DNA from: Gordonia spumicola | GTDB taxonomy: Bacteria > Actinomycetota > Actinomycetes > Mycobacteriales > Mycobacteriaceae | Assembly (NCBI RefSeq): GCF_009932475.1 | Contig: NZ_BJOV01000003.1 | Location: 372,001 to 436,000 of the forward strand | Reading direction: 5' to 3' | DNA length: 64,000 bases | Part shown: positions 59,549 through 64,000 of the stretch, piece by piece | Layout: every line of letters starts with the position of its first letter | Position numbering within the stretch: the stretch's first letter is position 1 | Notes under the pieces: model-generated | What the model was told of the DNA's origin: nothing | The model's database searches: none | Seen by the model: only the letters and a program-made list of their open reading frames with translations | Position numbers and translations under genes: made by a program

Positions 59549-59983
59549 TTACACCTTCAAAGAAGAGAATGGAGCAAACGGCAGGTTACGCACGACGAAC
59601 CAGATCGACGTCGCCACCAACGCGATCATCGGCGTGTATCGCCAATGCTGCCAACTCCGCACGGTTCGCCCCCGCCAGAGCCCGATGACGTGGGCGACGA
59701 ATGCGGTGACGAGCAATACCATGGCGATCACTCCGAGCGCGTTGTACGCGAGCGCAGCCTGGATGTCTCCGTGAAGGAGACTGTACAGCGCGCGCGTCGA
59801 TCCGCAGCCCGGGCAATCGATGTGCAAGAACGTCTTCGTCGGGCAGGGCGGCAGGAATCCGCCCGGTGTCGTCGGATCACCGACCAGCACGATTGCGGAC
59901 ACGGCGGCCGCAGCCCCGACACCGAGCACCGGAGTCAGGACACGATGGCGGCCGACATTCGCGAGGAAAGCACTACTGTTCAT
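59549..59983 (-). CDS. DUF2752 membrane protein
   Basis: A 144-residue protein with about four TM helices and the family motif CPGCGSTRALYSLLHGD after FLHIDCP. The cysteines could bind metal or form disulfides near the membrane. The ATG is 4 nt after the preceding stop, so the gene is coupled to the dispanin gene upstream. No biochemical role is known to me. Confidence 0.88.
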   Translation of the reverse strand: MNSSAFLANVGRHRVLTPVLGVGAAAAVSAIVLVGDPTTPGGFLPPCPTKTFLHIDCPGCGSTRALYSLLHGDIQAALAYNALGVIAMVLLVTAFVAHVIGLWRGRTVRSWQHWRYTPMIALVATSIWFVVRNLPFAPFSSLKV

Positions 59984-59987
59984 GCGA

Positions 59988-60407
59988 CTAGTAGGTGGTC
60001 GATGTGGATGAGCCCGCGGACGCGAGGATCACGAAGAGGACGGCGTACGCGATCACACTGACGACGACCAGGATCACCGAGGCGACCGCACTCCAGATGG
60101 CGTACGTCCTCGCATCCTCCGACGCTTTCCGAGCCCCGGCGAAGTCGCCCACGGCCCAGAGCTTGCTCACCGAAGTCGACTTCACGATCGAGACGATGCC
60201 CAGGGGGAGGCAGCACATCACCGTCGCCAGGATCGCCCACACGAGGTAGTCGTCCGGCTTGAGCATCGGAGGAGTCCCGTGCGGCGCGCCATACTGAGAC
60301 GCCCCGTACTGGGGAGCCCAGGGCTGCGGCGCACCGTACGGGTGCGGCTGCCCGTACTGGGGATGCCCGCTGCCCTTGTCTGGCTCGAACTCGTGAGGCA
60401 CTGTCAT
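59988..60407 (-). CDS. CD225/dispanin-family membrane protein
   Basis: A 139-residue protein. A QYG-rich N-terminus precedes the CD225 core: YLVWAILATVMCCLPLGIVS then IVKSTSVSKLWAVGDFAGAR with double cysteine, and a second TM helix. Eukaryotic relatives (IFITM) curve membranes and block viral fusion; the bacterial role is unknown. First gene of the operon with DUF2752 and 58942-59541. Confidence 0.88.
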   Translation of the reverse strand: MTVPHEFEPDKGSGHPQYGQPHPYGAPQPWAPQYGASQYGAPHGTPPMLKPDDYLVWAILATVMCCLPLGIVSIVKSTSVSKLWAVGDFAGARKASEDARTYAIWSAVASVILVVVSVIAYAVLFVILASAGSSTSTTY

Positions 60408-60456
60408 CGACCGGCGTTCCTAACTCTGAATCAATCGTCGCACTCTAACGCACGAA

Positions 60457-60494
60457 CGGCTCGGGTCGTGTTCGCGTGAACACGACCCGAGCCG
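60457..60494. terminator. hairpin terminator after dispanin gene 60511-60972
   Basis: Perfect 17-bp arms cggctcgggtcgtgttc (60457-60473) and gaacacgacccgagccg (60478-60494), 4-nt loop, 16 nt past the stop. Confidence 0.85.
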
Positions 60495-60510
60495 CTGCGC
60501 AGATCGACGG

Positions 60511-60972
60511 TCAGTAGCCGCTGGAGCCCGCCACTCCGAGGACGACGATGAAGATGATGTACAGGACCAGGACGATGGCGCCGGCCGCCGCACCCCAGAT
60601 CGCGAACTTCTTGGCGTCGTCGGCCGCCTGCTGAGCGCCCGCGTGATCGCCTGCGGCCCACAGCTTGCTGACCGAGGTCGACTTCACGATGGCGACGATG
60701 CCGAGCGGAAGGCAGCACAGCACGGTCGTCAGGATCGCCCACACCAGGTTGTTGTCCGGCTCCGGCGTCTGCGGGCCCTGGTAGCCGAACTGCGGGGCCG
60801 CACCGTACGGCTGCTGGGGAGCACCGTACTGCGGCTGCTGCGGCGCACCGTACTGAGGAGCGCCGTACTGCGGCTGCTGGGGAGCGCCGTACTGCGGCTG
60901 GCCGCCGAAGGGCTGGTCGCCGTTGGAGGGCTGGTCGCCCGGCTTGGCGAAGGGGTCGTTGGGGGTCGTCAT
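60511..60972 (-). CDS. CD225/dispanin-family membrane protein
   Basis: A 153-residue paralogue of 59988-60407. The N-terminal 70 residues are tandem QPQYGAPQ units. The CD225 core is NNLVWAILTTVLCCLPLGIV, then AIVKSTSVSKLWAAGDHAGA, then a TM helix ending GVAGSSGY. The near identity of the core with its neighbour points to local duplication. GAGAGGA upstream of ATG 60972. Confidence 0.88.
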   Translation of the reverse strand: MTTPNDPFAKPGDQPSNGDQPFGGQPQYGAPQQPQYGAPQYGAPQQPQYGAPQQPYGAAPQFGYQGPQTPEPDNNLVWAILTTVLCCLPLGIVAIVKSTSVSKLWAAGDHAGAQQAADDAKKFAIWGAAAGAIVLVLYIIFIVVLGVAGSSGY

Positions 60973-61101
60973 GTGTTTCAGAGTCCTCTCAGCGTTCTGG
61001 ATTGCCCGAACTTTAGCTCACGGACGTGGCCTTGCCCACACGAGACCTGCACTGAGTGCACCTAAGCACTCCGCGGTGCGAGCCTCGAGCGACGACGGCC
61101 G

Positions 61102-61506
61102 TCAGCGTCGCTGGTCGAATCTGGCGCCTTCGGGCTTGCTGTCCATGCACAGGAGGACCAGCACGACAAGGCCGCCGATCACCGGGACGAGGCCGATCAG
61201 AATCATCAGTCCGCTGTACCCGGCGTCGTGCAATCGGCGGACGGCGACAGCCAGTGACGGAACCAGCACAGCCAGGCCGTACACCGGCAGCACGATGGAG
61301 ATCAGGAAACCGAGTGCCCCTCCGCGACCGGCCATCGCGATCGCCTCCAGAACGACGACGACCACGACGTTCGCCAGCGCCCACCACCAGTACTCCCCAC
61401 GACTCGCGCGGCCGTCGAAACGAGCGAACTTCTGGAAGACGCGCCGGACCGCATCTTGAAAAGGAATCCCGTACCACGGCAGAACAAGAGTCCCCGGGTC
61501 GCTCAC
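61102..61506 (-). CDS. DUF805 membrane protein
   Basis: A 134-residue membrane protein of the DUF805 family, with FQKFARFDGRASRGEYWWWA near the start, three or four TM helices and LAVAVRRLHDAGYSGLMILI. Starts at GTG 61506. Function of the family is unknown. It belongs to the run of small membrane proteins 57898-61506. Confidence 0.9.
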   Translation of the reverse strand: MSDPGTLVLPWYGIPFQDAVRRVFQKFARFDGRASRGEYWWWALANVVVVVVLEAIAMAGRGGALGFLISIVLPVYGLAVLVPSLAVAVRRLHDAGYSGLMILIGLVPVIGGLVVLVLLCMDSKPEGARFDQRR

Positions 61507-61563
61507 TTTCGCGCGGATTCATTCAAACGAACGACAGGGAGGATCGGCGCCCGAGCGTGAGTC

Positions 61564-63255
61564 CTATTTCTCCGGCCCGTCGTGGCCGCGGAGTTCGACG
61601 AGCGCGTGCCGGATGCGTTCGGTGTCGGCGTCGGTCCAGCCCGCGGGATGTGTGACGGCGACCCAACCGTCCAGCACTTGAGTTCCGTAGTTGTGGCCGT
61701 GCCCGTCCGGCACGCCCGCGGCATTGCCGAGGTCGGCACTGACCTGCCAGAACGTGACGATCGGGAACCACCGCATCGACGGGTGACGGTCGCCCGCGGG
61801 CGGCTCGGCGAGCCAGTCGGGGCGGGTGAAGAGCAGATCCGTCGACCACCAGACGACCGGGTCGGAGCGATGCTGGATGTACAGGATCCGCGGCGACAGC
61901 CACTGCCCGTGATTCCGCTCGATTCCGGCGGTGTCGTTCGCGAATCGGACGACGAGACCGTCCGCGTAGGTCGGCTCCGCCTCCGGAGTCCCCGGGTCCC
62001 GGCGTTCGGTGAGGCTGCGCCACAACGGATTCGAGTTCGGCGGCCCCACCCAGAGCACGCCGTCCACCGTGCTGCGGATGTCGGCGAGCGAATCGAACGC
62101 GCCCTCCCCGGCCTGCGTTCCGAGGCTCTCCCCGTAGATGTACAGCTTGGGGCGATGATTCGCGGGCTTGGTCGCCCACCGCTCATGGACGGCGTCCAAC
62201 AACGCTCGGCCCGCCGCAGCGGCCGCCGGGCGGTCGGCGACGAACGACAACCAGCTGGGCAGGTAGGAGTACTGCGCGGCGACGAGCGCGGAGTCGCCGC
62301 CGGAGACGAGCTCGATCGTCTGCGCCGCGGTCGGGTTCACCCAGCCGGTGCCCGTCGTCGGGATCACGACGAGCGTCTTGCGGTCGAAGGCTCCGGTCCG
62401 TTCGAGTTCGTCGACGACCACCCGCATGCGTGAGGCGGTGTCGCCCGCCGACTCCAACCCCGCATACACGCGGATCGGCTCCTTCGCCGGTCTGCCGGTG
62501 AGCCGACTCAGCTCGGCGGCGCCGACCCCGCCCGACACGAAGTTCCGCCCCTCGAAGCCGAGCGAGTCCCACGACGCCTTCGACATCGGACTGCCCGACT
62601 TCTCGGGTTCCGTCGGTTGCACCGCACCGTCGCGCGTGGTGTCGTTCTGGACACTGAACGCCCAGTTCAACGCGGCATAGCCGCCACGGACGCCGACACC
62701 GGCGACGAAGAGGTACGTCACGACGGCGACGACGACGGCTCCCGCGACGAGCGCGATCCGCCGCGGCACCCGCCACCGCCGCATCAACAGTCCGGCGACC
62801 CAGCGGCTCTCGTCGCGCAGTCCACGCGCGATCGCGATGATGCCGAGAGCGATCACCGCGCTCAGCAGGAGCGTCCTCGAATAGCCGATCAACGTCGGCG
62901 GCGTGGTGCCCATGATGTCGGCGAGACGGCGCTGCCAGGCGACGGCGGGAATCAGCATCAACACCGATGCGACCACGCAGAACACCCGCAGCCCGAGGTG
63001 GATGCGCGTGCGGACAACGTCGGTCGGCGGCCAGAACGACAGTCGCGGAGCGACCCACCTGCGACAGGCCGCGGCCACCACGACACCGACGCCGTGACCG
63101 ATCGCCGCGCTGATGCCGCCGATGAGCCCTTGGAACATCCAGTCCCTCGGCAGCAGCGACGGCGTCATCGACATGCAGAAGAACAGCGTCGCCCCGACGA
63201 GCCCCGCCGTCGGGACCCGCAGCAGCGAGCCGATCGAATCGGCCGCACGACGCAC
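61564..63255 (-). CDS. membrane alpha/beta hydrolase (Abhydrolase_9 family)
   Basis: A 563-residue protein. The N-terminal part (1-220) has about five TM helices, starting PTAGLVGATLFFCMSMTPSL then LPRDWMFQGLIGG. The C-terminal hydrolase has the nucleophile elbow IYGESLGTQAGE and the histidine near GHGHNYG; RVYAGLESAGDTASRM is typical. Relatives occur across mycolate-producing actinobacteria, with unknown lipid substrates. GTG 63255 is chosen to precede the first TM helix. It lies between DUF805 and purL. Confidence 0.87.
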   Translation of the reverse strand: MRRAADSIGSLLRVPTAGLVGATLFFCMSMTPSLLPRDWMFQGLIGGISAAIGHGVGVVVAAACRRWVAPRLSFWPPTDVVRTRIHLGLRVFCVVASVLMLIPAVAWQRRLADIMGTTPPTLIGYSRTLLLSAVIALGIIAIARGLRDESRWVAGLLMRRWRVPRRIALVAGAVVVAVVTYLFVAGVGVRGGYAALNWAFSVQNDTTRDGAVQPTEPEKSGSPMSKASWDSLGFEGRNFVSGGVGAAELSRLTGRPAKEPIRVYAGLESAGDTASRMRVVVDELERTGAFDRKTLVVIPTTGTGWVNPTAAQTIELVSGGDSALVAAQYSYLPSWLSFVADRPAAAAAGRALLDAVHERWATKPANHRPKLYIYGESLGTQAGEGAFDSLADIRSTVDGVLWVGPPNSNPLWRSLTERRDPGTPEAEPTYADGLVVRFANDTAGIERNHGQWLSPRILYIQHRSDPVVWWSTDLLFTRPDWLAEPPAGDRHPSMRWFPIVTFWQVSADLGNAAGVPDGHGHNYGTQVLDGWVAVTHPAGWTDADTERIRHALVELRGHDGPEK

Positions 63256-63330
63256 GGGACGTCTCGACTGCGCTCGACGATCGGGGGAAGACCGCGCAAG
63301 ACGATCGGAGGGACGACGCACGCCGCGGGA
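63256..63330. repeat. short dispersed repeat between purL and the Abhydrolase_9 gene
   Basis: Contains gtctcgactgcgctcgacga (63261-63280), also found at 38607-38626, and repeats of acgatcgg. Probably a member of the same short repeat family. Confidence 0.5.
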
Positions 63331-63335
63331 GTGGC

Positions 63336-64000
63336 TCAGCCGAACAGCGCCGGAAGCGTGTCCTCGTGGGCGGCGCGCAGATCGGTCAGCTTCACCGCGA
63401 ACTGGTCCTGGACCTCCAGTTCGTCGCTGCCCTGATCGACGACGCCGATGCGCGTCCACGGCATCTGACGCGCGGTCAGCATGCCCGTGAAACGGGTCTC
63501 CTCGGTCCGCGGAACGGCGACGAGCACACGGCCCGTCGACTCCGAGAACAGCCACACGAACGGGTCCGCGCCCTCCGGCAGCAGGACGCGGCAACCCGTC
63601 TCACCGGCGAGCGCCGCCTCGGCGACAGCCTGGATCAGGCCGCCCTCGGACAGGTCGTGCGCGGCCGAGACGAGACCGTCGCGCGACGCGGCGATCAGGA
63701 TGTCGCTGAGCAGACGCTCGCGTTCGAGATCGACCTTCGGCGGCACGCCGCCGAGATGATCGTGTTCCACCTGCGCCCAGATCGACCCGTCGAACTCGTC
63801 GAGGGTGTCGCCGAGCAGGATCAGCGTCTCGCCCGGCTCGGTGCCGATGCCGGTGGGGATGCGACGGCGGACGTCGTCGATCACACCGAGCACGGCGACG
63901 ACCGGAGTCGGGAGGATCGCGGTGGAACCCGTCTGGTTGTAGAAGCTGACGTTGCCGCCGGTCACCGGGATCCCGAGCTGCGCGCAGCCGTCGGCGAGAC
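63336..64000 (-). CDS. purL: phosphoribosylformylglycinamidine synthase II (5' end outside window)
   Basis: The C-terminal 221 codons of PurL. Visible landmarks are [15 protein letters not shown], the segment [39 protein letters not shown] and the end [14 protein letters not shown]. The enzyme converts FGAR to FGAM in purine synthesis. The frame stays open to the right edge, so the start lies beyond 64000. Its position before purF and purM fits the conserved purine block. Confidence 0.95.
   Translation of the reverse strand, partial: LADGCAQLGIPVTGGNVSFYNQTGSTAILPTPVVAVLGVIDDVRRRIPTGIGTEPGETLILLGDTLDEFDGSIWAQVEHDHLGGVPPKVDLERERLLSDILIAASRDGLVSAAHDLSEGGLIQAVAEAALAGETGCRVLLPEGADPFVWLFSESTGRVLVAVPRTEETRFTGMLTARQMPWTRIGVVDQGSDELEVQDQFAVKLTDLRAAHEDTLPALFG

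Overview
The window is high-GC actinobacterial DNA. Several markers point to a mycolic-acid-containing genus of the order Mycobacteriales: mycothiol synthase (mshD), an LmeA-like lipoprotein-maturation/mannan factor, a wax-ester/TAG acyltransferase, acyl-ACP desaturases of the DesA1 type, a LytR-CpsA-Psr ligase and DUF3073/DUF1416 proteins. Gene order from purL (63336-64000) through purF, purM, DUF3073, ygfZ, pabC-like, FABP-like, DUF1416, cysA, lmeA, glnR, mshD, pst, phoU, LCP, dus to desA (28186-29178) mirrors, in inverted orientation, the Mycobacterium tuberculosis Rv0803-Rv0824c block as I remember it. From overall content I would guess Gordonia or a close relative; this is an inference, not a measurement.

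Layout. (a) 1-7911: right end of an integrative element inserted at the 3' end of tRNA-Lys(TTT) (7912-7984). A repressor and a tyrosine integrase run rightward. A tightly overlapping leftward operon runs from excisionase through a primase/helicase to a WhiB-like regulator and leaves the window. An IS256-family insertion (907-2370) with a 9-bp target duplication splits the tail of the primase/helicase. (b) 8.2-16.8 kb: MMPL exporter, two alpha/beta hydrolases, CopC/CopD and nadE. (c) 16.8-17.2 kb: repeat-rich spacer with a duplicated DUF1877 gene tail. (d) 17.2-30.4 kb: lipid enzymes (WS/DGAT, two acyl-ACP desaturases), a receptor Ser/Thr kinase with two secreted or membrane partners, lipoproteins, a ParD-like/zeta toxin-antitoxin pair, and dus. 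(e) 30.4-42.8 kb: LCP protein, phoU, pstSCAB, mshD, glnR-like regulator, lmeA, a polycysteine leader peptide ahead of a rhodanese/DUF1416 operon, and a heme-binding-barrel protein. (f) 42.8-49.4 kb: ferritin and the complete cydABDC operon. (g) 49.6-64 kb: pabC-like/ygfZ, DUF3073, purM, purF, PHP phosphoesterase, GCS2-like ligase, a cluster of small P/Q/Y-rich membrane proteins (TM2, dispanin/CD225, DUF2752, DUF805), a large membrane alpha/beta hydrolase and the 3' part of purL.

How it fits together. PstSCAB and PhoU form the high-affinity phosphate system. CysA and DUF1416 act in sulfur handling behind a cysteine-sensing leader. CydAB with its CydDC exporter gives a microaerobic oxidase. PurL, PurF and PurM belong to de novo purine synthesis. 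Many starts lie 6-8 nt after a TANNNT -10 element with no Shine-Dalgarno sequence, so leaderless transcription is common here. Operons use ATGA, GTGA or TGATG overlaps. Gene spacers carry long perfect hairpins (terminators) and dispersed REP-like inverted repeats.

The most unusual signals are: the array of six sequence-divergent hairpins with similar loops inside the element (5430-5573), the precise IS interruption of a duplicated zinc-finger tail, nested inverted repeats ahead of the primase gene, the PICI-like architecture, the polycysteine leaderless leader peptide, and a shared divergent leaderless promoter (50441-50464).
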